Below are positions 16,118-26,422 of a stretch of 64,000 bases of DNA, piece after piece (position 1 is the first letter of the stretch; each line of letters begins with the position of its first letter). The notes beneath the pieces were generated by a model. It saw only the letters and a program-made list of their open reading frames with translations, ran no database searches and was not told the origin of the DNA. Position numbers and translations under genes: made by a program. The DNA is taken from positions 1 to 64,000 of the forward strand of contig NZ_VHIM01000004.1 in assembly GCF_006494655.1 (NCBI RefSeq), written 5' to 3'. The DNA is from Arthrobacter agilis (GTDB lineage: Bacteria; Actinomycetota; Actinomycetes; Actinomycetales; Micrococcaceae).

Positions 16118-18658
16118 CTAGTCTTGCGTCCCGCCCTCCCTGCCGAGCAGCTTCGCGCCTTCGACGTCCACATCGGGAAGGATGCGCTGCAGCCAGCCGG
16201 GTAGCCACCAGGCGTGCTTCCCGAGCAGGTACATGGCGGCAGGGACCAGGGTCATGCGCACCACGAACGCGTCCAGCAGCACGCCGAACGCCAGGCCGAA
16301 GCCGATGGGCCGGACCATCGCCAGGTGCGAGAAGACGAAGCCGGCGAACACGGACACCATGATGATGGCCGCCGCGGTCACCACCCGGGCACCGTGACTG
16401 AAGCCGATCCGCACCGCGGCCTTCGGATCGTCCCCGTGCACGAAGGCCTCCCGCATCCCCGACACGAGGAACATCTGGTAGTCCATCGCGAGGCCGAAAA
16501 GCACGCCGATGAGGATGATCGGCAGGAAGCTCAGGATGGGCCCGGGATTCGTGACGCCGAAGACGTCCCCGAGCCAGCCCCACTGGTAGATCGCGACCGT
16601 CGCCCCGAAACTGGCGAGCAGCGAGAGCAGGAACCCGGCCGTCGCGATGATCGGGACGAGAATGGATCGGAACACGAGCAGCAGCAGGATCAGCGACAGC
16701 CCGACGACGATGCCGAGGTAGACCGGCAGTGCCTCCATGAGCTTGGCGGAGACGTCGATGTTCGCGGCGGTCTGGCCGGTCACGGCGATCGCGACGCCGG
16801 TCTCCTCCTCGAAGCGGTCGGTGGAAGCCCTCAGGTCGCGTACGAGGCTCTCCGTGGTCTCGCTGGCCGGTCCCTCCTCCGGGATGACCTGGAAGATCGC
16901 GGTGCGCCCGTCCTCGCTGACCGCCGCCGGGACCGAGGCCGCGACGTCGGGAACCTCGAGGAGGAGGTCGTTGACGTCGAGCCGCAGGGCGGTCTGCTCC
17001 GCCTCGTCCGCGGTCTCAGGGAGGGAGCCCACCACGATCAGGGGACCGTTGGTGCCGGCACCGAACCTGTCCCCGATGGTGCTGTAGGCCTGGAACGCCG
17101 TGGAGTCCGCCGGCTCCGTGCCGCCGTCGGGCAGCCCGACGCGCAACTGGGCGGCGGGGACGGCGATCACGCCGAGCAGCACCACGCCGGCGAGGACCGT
17201 CAGCACGGGCTTCCGGGTGACGAGTCCACCCCAGCCCGCGCCCATCGCGGCGCGCTCGTCCGCCAGCGAGGTACCGCCGTCGGCGGCGACGGGCGCGGCA
17301 GCGGAGTGACGGGGCCCGGCTGCCCGGGCCCAGCGGCGCTTGGAGACGACGCGACGGCCCATGAGCGCCAGCAGCGCCGGCGTCAGGGTGAGCGCCACGA
17401 GGACGGACACGGCGACCGTCCCGGCCGCCGAGAGACCCATGACCGTGAGGAAGGGCAGCCCCGGGACGGCGAGCGCGGCGAGGGCCACGATCACGGTGAT
17501 ACCGGCGAAGAGCACCGCATTTCCCGCCGTACCGGTGGCCCGGGCGATCGACTCCTGCAGCTCCATGCCATGCAGCAGCTGTGTCCTGTGCCGGTTGACG
17601 ATGAACAGCGAGTAGTCGATCCCGACGGCCAGGCCGAGCATGAGGGCGAGGACGGGCGAGATGCTGTTCATCTCGATGATGCCGGACAGCGCGAAGGTGA
17701 GGCCCACGCCTACCCCGACACCGATGACGGCCATGAGCAACGGGAGCCCTGCGGCGATGAGGGTGCCGAGCATCAGGATCAGGACGACGGCGGCGACGGC
17801 GAGGCCCACGGCCTCCGTGGCGCCGACGATGCCGGAGACGTCCTCGACGATCTCCTTGCTGTAGTCGACGGTGATCCCCGAGCTCTCGGCCTCGGCTGCG
17901 GTTTCCTGCACGGCTTCACGCAGTTCGGGTGAGACCCCGTTGATCTGCTGTTCGAACTGCACGCTGGCAACGCCCGTCGAGCCGTCCTCGGAGAGGAGGC
18001 TCACGCCGGAGGTCGCCTCCAGCTGCCGTTGTGCCAGATCGAGCTCCGTGCGACCGGACTCGAGCTGCTCCCGGCCCGCCTCGAGCTCGGTGCGACTGGC
18101 GTCGAGCTGGGCCTGGCCCTCGGTGAGCCGCCGCTCGGTCGCGGTCGCCCGCTGCGGCGGGAGCTGGTCGCGGGCCTGGTCGAACTGCCGGCGCTGCGCG
18201 TCGAGGTCCGCCTGTCCCTGCGTGAGTTGCTGCTCCCCTGCGGTCAGCTGCTCGTCGCTGGCCTCGAGCTCCGCACGGCCCGCCTCGAGCTCCTCGGTGC
18301 CGGCAGCCACCTGATCGGCGACATCGAAGGGATCGACGACGCCGCGGATGCCGTCGAGGTCTGCGATCTCCGCGAGCGCCGACTGGACGTCATCGCGCTG
18401 CTCGGTGGAGAAGGCCGAGCCGTCGTCGGTCGCGAAGACCACCGTGCCCGTGCCGCCGACGGCCTCGGGCAGCTCGTCCCTCAGCCTGTCGGAGATGCGC
18501 TGCGACTCCGTCCCGGGGATGGTGAAGTTGTTGGTGAGCGTGCCGGAGAAAGCGACCGCGGCGCCGCCCACGGCGAGCATGATCGCGAGCCAGGCGGAGA
18601 TCACCCACCAGCGCCTGCGGAACGCGAATGAGCCGAGCCGATAGAGCAGAAATGCCAT
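16118..18658 (-). CDS. MMPL/RND-family transporter
   Basis: The protein has 846 residues in two repeated halves of six membrane helices. Each half has the conserved intramembrane acidic motif region: AVGIDYSLFIVNRHR near 350 and GLAMDYQMFLVSGMREA near 735. The first extracytoplasmic loop (about 115-215) is unusual: it is a long run of heptads with LEAGRAELEASDEQL-type repeats, predicted to form a coiled coil. MMPL proteins export lipids or drugs using proton motive force. The TetR gene 50 bp upstream is its likely repressor. Confidence 0.9.
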   Translation of the reverse strand: MAFLLYRLGSFAFRRRWWVISAWLAIMLAVGGAAVAFSGTLTNNFTIPGTESQRISDRLRDELPEAVGGTGTVVFATDDGSAFSTEQRDDVQSALAEIADLDGIRGVVDPFDVADQVAAGTEELEAGRAELEASDEQLTAGEQQLTQGQADLDAQRRQFDQARDQLPPQRATATERRLTEGQAQLDASRTELEAGREQLESGRTELDLAQRQLEATSGVSLLSEDGSTGVASVQFEQQINGVSPELREAVQETAAEAESSGITVDYSKEIVEDVSGIVGATEAVGLAVAAVVLILMLGTLIAAGLPLLMAVIGVGVGVGLTFALSGIIEMNSISPVLALMLGLAVGIDYSLFIVNRHRTQLLHGMELQESIARATGTAGNAVLFAGITVIVALAALAVPGLPFLTVMGLSAAGTVAVSVLVALTLTPALLALMGRRVVSKRRWARAAGPRHSAAAPVAADGGTSLADERAAMGAGWGGLVTRKPVLTVLAGVVLLGVIAVPAAQLRVGLPDGGTEPADSTAFQAYSTIGDRFGAGTNGPLIVVGSLPETADEAEQTALRLDVNDLLLEVPDVAASVPAAVSEDGRTAIFQVIPEEGPASETTESLVRDLRASTDRFEEETGVAIAVTGQTAANIDVSAKLMEALPVYLGIVVGLSLILLLLVFRSILVPIIATAGFLLSLLASFGATVAIYQWGWLGDVFGVTNPGPILSFLPIILIGVLFGLAMDYQMFLVSGMREAFVHGDDPKAAVRIGFSHGARVVTAAAIIMVSVFAGFVFSHLAMVRPIGFGLAFGVLLDAFVVRMTLVPAAMYLLGKHAWWLPGWLQRILPDVDVEGAKLLGREGGTQD

Positions 18659-18708
18659 GAAGAGGTCCTCGGGGGAGAAGAGGTGGTGCGGACGTGGACG
18701 GGTACGGC

Positions 18709-19431
18709 TCAGGCGAGCCGGTGGGGCGGTGGGACTGCGGCCTCGGCGGGCTGGCTGCCGGCACCATCGCCCGCACCCGCGGTGCCATCTGCGAGCGGGA
18801 CGGCGACAGGGCCCGAGAACCCGTCACGCAGCATGGTCAGCGCAGCGAGGATGCGCGCTTCGAGCTGCTCCCCGGAATCCGTGGCGTCCTCTGCCGTGGT
18901 GGCAGCCCAGTCGCGCATCGCGGCCTTGGTACAGGAGAGGACGGAGCCCACCAGCGCGGTCAGGTAGAGATCGTGCGTGGCAGGGCCGAGGCGGCGCCTG
19001 AGGGCCTCGGCGATCAGCACCTCCGCGCGTTCCCAGGAGTGCAGCTGGGCGCGCAGCAGATCCGGGTCGGAGTTCGCCATGCGGAAGAGCTCCCCGTGCT
19101 GAGAGAGCCCCTCCATGCGCGTGGTCTCGCTGAAGGCTCGGATGATCGAGTCGAAGAGCGGCTCGTCCTGGGGCAGACGCCCGAAGACCCCCAACGCCAG
19201 TTCGAGGAAGCCGTCGATCCGGACGGCCAGGGCGTCCTCGGCACTGTGGAAGTAGTTGAAGAAGGTGCGGCGGGAGACGCCTGCCCGGGCGGCGATCTGC
19301 TCGGCCGTGAAGGCGCCGGGCCCCTCCGAGCGTGCGAGGTCGAAGGCGGCGTCGGCGATGGCCCGCCGCGTGTCGATCTTGTTCTGTTCGCGGCGACCCA
19401 CAGGCTCCGCGCTCTCCGTCGTACTCAGCAC
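18709..19431 (-). CDS. TetR-family repressor of the MMPL transporter
   Basis: The protein has 240 residues. The HTH covers residues about 14-60 (TRRAIADAAFDLARSEG ... GVSRRTFFNYFHSAEDAL), followed by an AcrR-type C-terminal ligand domain and a long low-complexity Ala/Pro tail from about 210. It lies upstream of and co-directional with the MMPL gene, so both are probably on one transcript. A 15-bp palindrome 22 bp before the start suggests autoregulation. Confidence 0.85.
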   Translation of the reverse strand: MLSTTESAEPVGRREQNKIDTRRAIADAAFDLARSEGPGAFTAEQIAARAGVSRRTFFNYFHSAEDALAVRIDGFLELALGVFGRLPQDEPLFDSIIRAFSETTRMEGLSQHGELFRMANSDPDLLRAQLHSWERAEVLIAEALRRRLGPATHDLYLTALVGSVLSCTKAAMRDWAATTAEDATDSGEQLEARILAALTMLRDGFSGPVAVPLADGTAGAGDGAGSQPAEAAVPPPHRLA

Positions 19432-19452
19432 GAGCCAAGCCTAGGCGAATAG

Positions 19453-19467
19453 TTGCACGCCGTGCAA
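19453..19467. promoter_or_regulatory. TetR operator palindrome
   Basis: TTGCACG-C-CGTGCAA is a perfect 7+1+7 palindrome in the divergent interval between the TetR-MMPL genes and the aldo/keto reductase. Its size and position 22 bp upstream of the TetR start are typical of autoregulatory TetR operators. Confidence 0.6.
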
Positions 19468-19558
19468 TCTGGTGCTGCAGTCGCCGCTCTCGCGCGCCCG
19501 ATCGGCGTAGGCTGGCCGAAGAATCACACCCCACCCCTCGACTCCCCAAGGCGGCCCC

Positions 19559-20522
<964 letters not shown>

Positions 20523-20533
<11 letters not shown>

Positions 20534-21284
20534 CGGCCGGGCCGCGCTTCCGGCGCCGCTCGGGGAGGCTCCCGGTGTTCGCCAGTTCGTCGGCCACGGC
20601 GAGGAGCTTCGTGTTCGTGTCGGTGGATACCCGCACCAGCATGAGGAATGCCTGACCGGACGTGATGCCGTACCGCTCCATCAGGATTCCCTTCGCCTGG
20701 CCGATCAGGTCACGGGTGGCAATGGCATCCTCGAACTGGTGCAGCTTCTGCGCGTCCGCGAAGGCCACGGCGGCATGCGAGGCCACGAGCGCTCCCACGT
20801 ACTCGGACTCCGCCGTGAAGGCGTTTGGTGCGCAGCCGATGAGGTTGAGGGCGCCGAGGTTGTCGCCCTCGACGAAGAGCTGGAAGGAGAGCATGCTCCC
20901 GGCACCGGCATCGGCGGCCCTGGACGAGAACTCGGGCCAGCGCCCCTCCGTCCGCAGGTCCGGTACCCTGACCGTCCGTTCGTCGTACACCGCGCTGAGG
21001 CAGGGTCCCTCCCCCGTGCGCTCCTGAAGTTCGTCGACGAGCCGCGCGAGTTCGCTCGACGGCGCTCTCGACGCGACCCTGCGCCTCGCTGTCACGAGCG
21101 TGATCGAGGCTTCGTCCGCCCCGGGCACCAGGTCGATGGCCGCCCGGACCAGGCGGTCGAGGACGGCGGCCTCCGAGTCCTCCCGCTGCAGGGAGCGGGC
21201 GAAATCGCTCAATTTGCTCGCGACGTCGTCCTGCGGGGCGCTCCAGCCACCCTCCCGCGCGTCCGAGCCGTCATCCGAAGCCAT
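20523..21284 (-). CDS. GAF-ANTAR RNA-binding antiterminator regulator
   Basis: The protein has 253 residues. A GAF domain (about 15-165) has [23 protein letters not shown] and [17 protein letters not shown]. An ANTAR domain (about 175-235) carries [27 protein letters not shown] domains bind paired RNA hairpins to prevent termination, so this should be a ligand- or stress-responsive RNA regulator. The start at 21284 is chosen because GGAGAG lies 6 nt before it. No ANTAR target hairpin pair was recognised nearby. Confidence 0.88.
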
Positions 21285-21413
21285 GAGCTCTCCTGCCGTC
21301 ATCGGTACCGTGCAGCGTGCGGACGTGCCGCCCGCCCGGTGGCCGCGGACCCTCACCGTACCAGCGGGCACTGCTCCACGTTCGCTGTTCACGCACCGCT
21401 GTACTCTCGGTAC

Positions 21414-22328
21414 ATGGGTTCGCACCACCACACCAGTCCGACGTCGGCCCCGCGGGGACCGCTGGCCGCCGCTCTCGGCATCACCCTCGGCGTCTTCGTC
21501 CTGCAGGTGATCGGAGCGGTCTGGACCGGAAGCCTTGCCCTCCTCTTCGACTCCGTCCATGTCCTGACCGACGCTGCGGGCCTCGCCATGGCCCTCGGGG
21601 CAGCAACGCTGGCAACCCGCCCGACCACACCCCGACGCTCCTGGGGCTTCCGGCGCGCCGAGGTGATCGCGGCCCTCCTGCAGGCGGCGTTCCTGCTGGC
21701 GGTGGGCGCCTACGTGCTGGTCGAGGGCGTACGCCGGCTCATCGATCCGGAGGACGTCGCGGCACCGCAGCTGATCATCTTCGGCGTCGTCGGGCTCGCC
21801 GGCAATCTTGCGGCGCTCGCGATCCTCACGCGGCATCGCGCCGCGAACTTCAATCTGCGGGCCGCTTTCCTCGAGGTCCTCAACGACGCCCTGGGGTCGG
21901 TGGCCGTGATCGTGGCCGCCGTGGTGATCACCCTCACGGGCTGGATGCGGGCGGACGCCGTCGTGGCGATGCTCATCGGCGTATTGATCATCCCGCGGAC
22001 GCTCACCCTCCTGCGCGAGACGATCGATGTCCTGCTCGAATCGACCCCGGCGGGTATCGACCTCGAGGACGTCCGCGCGCACATGGCCCGTCTTCCCCAG
22101 GTGCGTGATGTGCACGATCTCCACATCACCCAGATCGCCACGGGCCTGCCGGTCCTCACAGCACACATCGTGGTGGACGATGCCTGCTACCGGGACGGCT
22201 CCGCCCACGCCGTCCTCGACCAGCTGCAGGAGTGCGTGGGCCAGCACTTCGAGGTGGGTATCGATCACTGCACCTTCCAGATCGAACCGCTCGGCCACAT
22301 CCCCCACGAGACGGAGTTGAGCCACTGA
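21414..22328 (+). CDS. Cation diffusion facilitator (zinc/cobalt exporter)
   Basis: The protein has 304 residues with six membrane helices and a cytoplasmic C-terminal domain. Transport-site metal ligands are in DSVHVLTDAAG (helix 2) and EVLNDALGS (helix 5), the HxxxD/NxxxD pattern of CzcD-type Zn(II)/H+ antiporters, and a His-rich N-terminus (GSHHHTS) may gather metal. No Shine-Dalgarno precedes the ATG; TACTCT ends 6 bp before it, which suggests a leaderless transcript. Confidence 0.92.
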   Translation: MGSHHHTSPTSAPRGPLAAALGITLGVFVLQVIGAVWTGSLALLFDSVHVLTDAAGLAMALGAATLATRPTTPRRSWGFRRAEVIAALLQAAFLLAVGAYVLVEGVRRLIDPEDVAAPQLIIFGVVGLAGNLAALAILTRHRAANFNLRAAFLEVLNDALGSVAVIVAAVVITLTGWMRADAVVAMLIGVLIIPRTLTLLRETIDVLLESTPAGIDLEDVRAHMARLPQVRDVHDLHITQIATGLPVLTAHIVVDDACYRDGSAHAVLDQLQECVGQHFEVGIDHCTFQIEPLGHIPHETELSH

Positions 22329-22428
22329 TGCTGCAGGCCATGCCGTCCCTGTCCGCGCTCGTGGTGGAGGCCCGCCACCGGGACAACACCCGCGTGACGA
22401 TCTGATCGGTCGCCTGATCGGCTACACA

Positions 22429-22467
22429 GGAAGGGCCCGGTGGACACCGTGTCCGCCAGGCCCTTCC
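22429..22467. terminator. Terminator between the CDF and DUF779 genes
   Basis: GGAAGGGCC pairs with GGCCCTTCC and the stem continues inward through GG.GGACAC / GTGTCC.CC. It lies between convergent genes and can serve both. Confidence 0.75.
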
Positions 22468-22479
22468 CCGCGAGGCCGG

Positions 22480-22899
22480 CTACTGCATCAGGCGTGAACG
22501 GATGAGGAACCTCTTCCCTTCGGGTGCCTCGACGGAGAAGCCGCTTCCCCTCCCCGGAACGACGTCGACCGTCAGGTGCGTGTGGCGCCAGTACTCGAAC
22601 TGCTCCCTCGACATCCAGAAGTCGATCAGCCGGGGGGCGCCGTCCTCCTCGGGGCCGGCCCTGCCCGCGCTGCCCGATGTGATGTCGAGAACACCCAGCA
22701 GGACGTCCGCCTCGGCGGTGATGAACTCTCCTGCCGGATAGCACATGGGCGATGAGCCGTCGCAGCACCCGCCGGACTGGTGGAACATCAGCGGCCCGTG
22801 GATGAGCCACAGCTTGTCCAGCAGCTCGACGGCACCGGCGGTGAGCGCCACGCGGGAGAAGGTCTCCCCCGGGATGGTGACGGAAGCCTCGACGGTCAT
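22480..22899 (-). CDS. DUF779 protein
   Basis: The protein has 139 residues. The family signature is clear: HGPLMFHQSGGCCDGSSPMCYP, with three Cys that may bind metal, and LIDFWMSREQFEYWRHTHLTVDV. DUF779 genes are regularly found next to acetaldehyde dehydrogenases of the ExaC type, as here: the start lies 8 bp after the dehydrogenase stop, with AGGAGA as ribosome site. Its biochemical role is not known. Confidence 0.88.
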   Translation of the reverse strand: MTVEASVTIPGETFSRVALTAGAVELLDKLWLIHGPLMFHQSGGCCDGSSPMCYPAGEFITAEADVLLGVLDITSGSAGRAGPEEDGAPRLIDFWMSREQFEYWRHTHLTVDVVPGRGSGFSVEAPEGKRFLIRSRLMQ

Positions 22900-22907
22900 C
22901 GCATCTC

Positions 22908-24431
22908 CTAGAAGAACCCGAGCTTGGATTCCGAATAGCTGACCAGGAGGTTCTTGGTCTGCTGGTAGTGATCGAGCATCATGGCGTGGTTCTCGCGCCC
23001 GATGCCCGAGGACTTGTAACCGCCGAACGCCGCTCCTGCGGGATAGGCGTGGTAGTTGTTCACCCAGACACGCCCCGCCTGGATCTCGCGGCCGGCGCGG
23101 TACGCCACGTTGCCGTTCCGGGACCACACGCCGGCTCCCAGCCCGTAGAGGGTGTCATTGGCGATCTCCATGGCCTCGGCGTAGTCGCTGAAGCGCGTCA
23201 CGGACACCACGGGCCCGAAGATCTCCTCCTGGAAGACATGCATGTTGTTCGTTCCCTCGAACACCGTGGGCTTCACGTAGTACCCCTCCGCGAGATCGCC
23301 GTCGAGCATGTTCCGCTCGCCGCCGATCAGGACCTTCGCCCCCTCCTGCCTGCCGATGTCCATGTAGGAGAGGATCTTCTCGAGCTGGTCGTTCGAGGCC
23401 TGTGCTCCGACCTGCGTATCCGTGTCCAGCGGATTGCCCTGCACCATCTTCTCCACGCGGGCGATCGCGTCGCTCATGAAGGAGTCGTAGATGGAACCCT
23501 GGACGAGCGCGCGCGAGGGACACGTGCACACCTCGCCCTGGTTCAGGGCGAAGAGCGCGAAGCCCTCGAGTGCCTTGTCGTAGAACGAGTCGTTGCTGTC
23601 GGCGACGTCCGAGAAAAAGATGTTCGGGCTCTTTCCACCGAGCTCCAGGGTGACCGGGATCAGATTCTGGCTCGCATACTGGCTGATGAGCCGGCCCGTC
23701 GTCGTCTCCCCGGTGAAGGCGATCTTACGGATGCGCTTGCTCGACGCCAGCGGTTTGCCCGCCTCCACACCGAACCCGTTCACCACATTCACCACACCGG
23801 CCGGCAGGATGTCGCTGATCAGCTCCATGAGGACCAGGATCGACGTCGGCGTCTGTTCCGCGGGCTTCAGCACGACGGCGTTGCCGGCAGCGATGGCGGG
23901 CGCCAACTTCCACGTCGCCATGAGGATGGGGAAGTTCCACGGGATGATCTGCCCGACGACGCCGAGCGGCTCATGGTAGTGATAGGCCGTCATGTCCTCG
24001 TCGAGCTGGGACAGATGGCCCTCCTGCGCCCGGATGGCGCTGGCGAAGTACCGGAAGTGGTCGACGGCCAGCGGCATGTCCGCTGCGAGGGTCTCGCGGA
24101 CCGGCTTGCCGTTGTCCCAGGTCTCGGCGACCGCCAGCAGCTCGAGGTTCTCCTCCATCCGGTCCGCGATCCGGTTCAGGAACGAGGCACGCTCGGCGAC
24201 GGAGGTCTTGCCCCACGCCGGAGCCGCCTTGTGGGCGGCGTCGAGGGCGAGTTCGATGTCCTCGGCCGTTCCACGCGCCACCTCGCAGAAGGCCTTTCCC
24301 GTCACGGGCGAGATGTTCTCGAAGTACTGTCCCTTGATGGGTGGAGCCCACTCACCGCCGATCCAGTTCTCGTAGCGCGGCTTGAAACTGACCTTCGATC
24401 CATCCTGGCCAGGCTGGGCGTAAACAGTCAT
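22908..24431 (-). CDS. Aldehyde dehydrogenase, ExaC/acetaldehyde type
   Basis: The protein has 507 residues and oxidises acetaldehyde or related aldehydes with NAD. The cofactor motif is FTGETTTGR, the general base Glu is in LELGGKSPN, and the nucleophilic Cys is in [11 protein letters not shown]. The CTCPSR context and overall length match ExaC/AldB. It is co-transcribed with DUF779. The GAF activator at 26423-27754 may control it, as similar regulators do near such genes. Confidence 0.92.
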   Translation of the reverse strand: MTVYAQPGQDGSKVSFKPRYENWIGGEWAPPIKGQYFENISPVTGKAFCEVARGTAEDIELALDAAHKAAPAWGKTSVAERASFLNRIADRMEENLELLAVAETWDNGKPVRETLAADMPLAVDHFRYFASAIRAQEGHLSQLDEDMTAYHYHEPLGVVGQIIPWNFPILMATWKLAPAIAAGNAVVLKPAEQTPTSILVLMELISDILPAGVVNVVNGFGVEAGKPLASSKRIRKIAFTGETTTGRLISQYASQNLIPVTLELGGKSPNIFFSDVADSNDSFYDKALEGFALFALNQGEVCTCPSRALVQGSIYDSFMSDAIARVEKMVQGNPLDTDTQVGAQASNDQLEKILSYMDIGRQEGAKVLIGGERNMLDGDLAEGYYVKPTVFEGTNNMHVFQEEIFGPVVSVTRFSDYAEAMEIANDTLYGLGAGVWSRNGNVAYRAGREIQAGRVWVNNYHAYPAGAAFGGYKSSGIGRENHAMMLDHYQQTKNLLVSYSESKLGFF

Positions 24432-24568
24432 TGTCCAACTCCTTGAACTCCGTGTGTGCAGGACGTCGTCGTCCCTGCTGCACAGCGTAGAAGTCAGATG
24501 GTTGCATCAACGTTGCACGACTGCGGCACCCTCCGCCAGGAGGCCGGCACGTACTCGGTGCGGTCGGC

Positions 24569-26263
24569 CTAGCCCTGGGTGGTGGCCGGAACCGGGGTCG
24601 CGCTGCCCGGTTCCGCCTGGCCGGTCGCGGGCTCGGCTGCCGGGACGGATTCGCTCGCGGGGGACGTCGGCAGGCCCTGCTCAGGCTCGGCAGGATCCCC
24701 ACAGGGGTCCTCCTCGGTCCCGGCAGCCGGCGGAATGTCCGTACCCGGCACAGCACCCGTACCCGGTGCAGCACCCGTACCGGGAGCGGCGTCGGTTGCC
24801 GGCACGGAGTCGGCCGTCGGTGCTGCCCCGGCGCCAGTCGTCGCGTCGGTGCCTGCAGTTGGATCGCCCGCGATGTCGCCGTCGGCAGGGTCCGTCGCGG
24901 GTCCATCTCCCGATGACGGGTCGGTGTCGCAGGACGCCGCCGGGTCCGGATCGGACGGGGTCGCATCCGGCGCGACGACGACGGGGGGAACATCGACAGG
25001 GGGCGTCGGAACGGTCGGAAGATCGACGGGCGGCTTCGCACCTGGCGTCGTGCCAGGCTTGGTCGCATCCGGCACCTGCACATCCGGCTTCGTCGTGCCC
25101 GGCTTCGTCGCATCCGGCACCTGCACATCCGGCTTCGTCGTGCCCGGCTTCGTCGCATCCGGCACCTGCACATCCGGCTTCGTCGTGCCCGGAGTCAGGG
25201 CGGGCTTCTGAGTCCCGGGCTTCTGTGTCCCAGGAACCGTAACGACAGGCTGTGGCGCCGCAGGCGCCTTGACCGGCCCTGATGATGCCATCGGCCCAGC
25301 CGGGCTAACACTGCCCGCGGCGATACCGGACGGCAGGCCCGAGAGTCCCGAGGGGACGGGCAGCACGTCGATGTCCGCCGTCGGTGCGGGCTGGTCGGAG
25401 CGTGTCGAGGACTGCGCCCAGGTCGGGACGTCGGTGGCGGCCCCGCCGCCGGGCGTGTAGTCCTTCATGTCACCGTCGCGCGTGCCGTGGCTCGTCTGCA
25501 CGAGCGTCCACCGGAGGGGGTCGACGTGCTCCCCGTCGAGGATCGTCTCCAGATGGAGATGACATCCCGTCGAGGAACCGGTGGTGCCGACCTCGGCGAT
25601 GGGATCGCCACCGTTGACGGTGTCCCCCTGCACGACGGAGATGCCCTGGAGGTGGTTGTAGGTGGTGATCAGGCCGTTGCCGTGATCCACCTCCACGCGG
25701 TTGCCGCCGCCCCACGGGTGCCAGCCGACGGCCCGGACGGTTCCGGCATCGGCCGCGTGGACGGGAGTACCGCACGGCGCCGAGTAGTCCTGGCCGGTGT
25801 GGAACTCGCCGGCCTCCCCCGTGATCGGGCTGGTGCGGAAACCGAACGGCGACGACGGCGTGAGCTCGTCCAGCGGCGCGAAGAGGGTGCCGGCCGCAGG
25901 GTGTTTGACGTTCTGTGCCGAGATCGACTCGGTCGAGGCGGGCGTCTCACCGGCCGCCGCGGCCGCGGCTGCGCCGTCGAACGTGGCGGGGTCGAGGGTG
26001 TCGACCGCTGTGATGCGCTGAAGGAGTTCCGTACCGACGGTTCCTGTGGGCGACAGCGCGTCGTCGGTGAGGATTTCCGTGAGGCTGGTGCGGGGTGCGT
26101 CGGGGCCGATGGCCGACGCCGCTTCCCAGGGCTGCGGAACGATTCCCTGGAATCCGACGAAGCAGACCACCATCGCGAGGCTCGCGTTCATCTTCGTCCG
26201 GGACGTGATGGCGGACCGCGCCTGCACCTTCGACGTACCCAGGTGCTTCTGAGCCTGCTTCAC
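24569..26263 (-). CDS. Secreted M23 peptidase with a repeat-rich acidic tail
   Basis: The protein has 564 residues. It starts at GTG 26263 (AAGGGG upstream) with a basic leader and one hydrophobic segment (MNASLAMVVCFVGFQGIVP). The M23/LytM domain (about 130-260) holds the zinc ligands in GEFHTGQDYSAP and the CHLHLET motif, so it should cleave peptidoglycan cross-bridges or act in hydrolase control. The tail of about 290 residues is Pro/Thr/Ala-rich and includes three 15-residue repeats, and would span the wall. A 159-bp untranslated leader precedes it. Confidence 0.88.
   Translation of the reverse strand: MKQAQKHLGTSKVQARSAITSRTKMNASLAMVVCFVGFQGIVPQPWEAASAIGPDAPRTSLTEILTDDALSPTGTVGTELLQRITAVDTLDPATFDGAAAAAAAGETPASTESISAQNVKHPAAGTLFAPLDELTPSSPFGFRTSPITGEAGEFHTGQDYSAPCGTPVHAADAGTVRAVGWHPWGGGNRVEVDHGNGLITTYNHLQGISVVQGDTVNGGDPIAEVGTTGSSTGCHLHLETILDGEHVDPLRWTLVQTSHGTRDGDMKDYTPGGGAATDVPTWAQSSTRSDQPAPTADIDVLPVPSGLSGLPSGIAAGSVSPAGPMASSGPVKAPAAPQPVVTVPGTQKPGTQKPALTPGTTKPDVQVPDATKPGTTKPDVQVPDATKPGTTKPDVQVPDATKPGTTPGAKPPVDLPTVPTPPVDVPPVVVAPDATPSDPDPAASCDTDPSSGDGPATDPADGDIAGDPTAGTDATTGAGAAPTADSVPATDAAPGTGAAPGTGAVPGTDIPPAAGTEEDPCGDPAEPEQGLPTSPASESVPAAEPATGQAEPGSATPVPATTQG
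25057..25191. repeat. Three 45-bp in-frame tandem repeats
   Basis: Three near-identical 45-bp units encode KPDVQVPDATKPGTT in the tail of the M23 peptidase. Identity at the DNA level is almost complete, so the copies are recent and copy number may vary between strains. Confidence 0.9.
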
Positions 26264-26422
26264 GAATATTCCCCTTGTTGATCCACTGCGAGCGGCGGTC
26301 CGTGCCGTGGGCATCCTCGCCCGCCGAAATCGTCAGCCACCATGCACAACGTTAGCTGTACCACGGTCGCTTCGGCGACGATTTATCTCAATCCGCTAAC
26401 AAAATTTGGCAGAAGTTGAGGT
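26264..26422 (-). promoter_or_regulatory. Structured leader of the M23 peptidase gene
   Basis: This 159-bp interval separates the GAF regulator from the peptidase. On the minus strand it holds a GTCGC-CGAA-GCGAC hairpin, then GTGGTACAGCTAACGTTGTG, then a GC-rich stem region and the ribosome site. CAGCTAAC resembles the 3' core of the c-di-AMP (ydaO) riboswitch, which controls cell-wall hydrolases in actinobacteria. The 5' core motifs are not evident, so a riboswitch is only a possibility. Confidence 0.3.

Noticed and set aside
16214-17932. 572-codon open frame opposite the MMPL gene
   Set aside because: The His/Gly/Arg/Asp-rich translation is typical of antisense shadow; the MMPL gene is well supported.
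22328-22405. 25-codon frame overlapping the CDF stop (TGATG)
   Set aside because: It is too short and has no recognised pattern; overlap alone is not enough.
25057-25191. Tandem repeats considered as a CRISPR array
   Set aside because: The units are contiguous without spacers and in frame with the peptidase; no cas gene is present.
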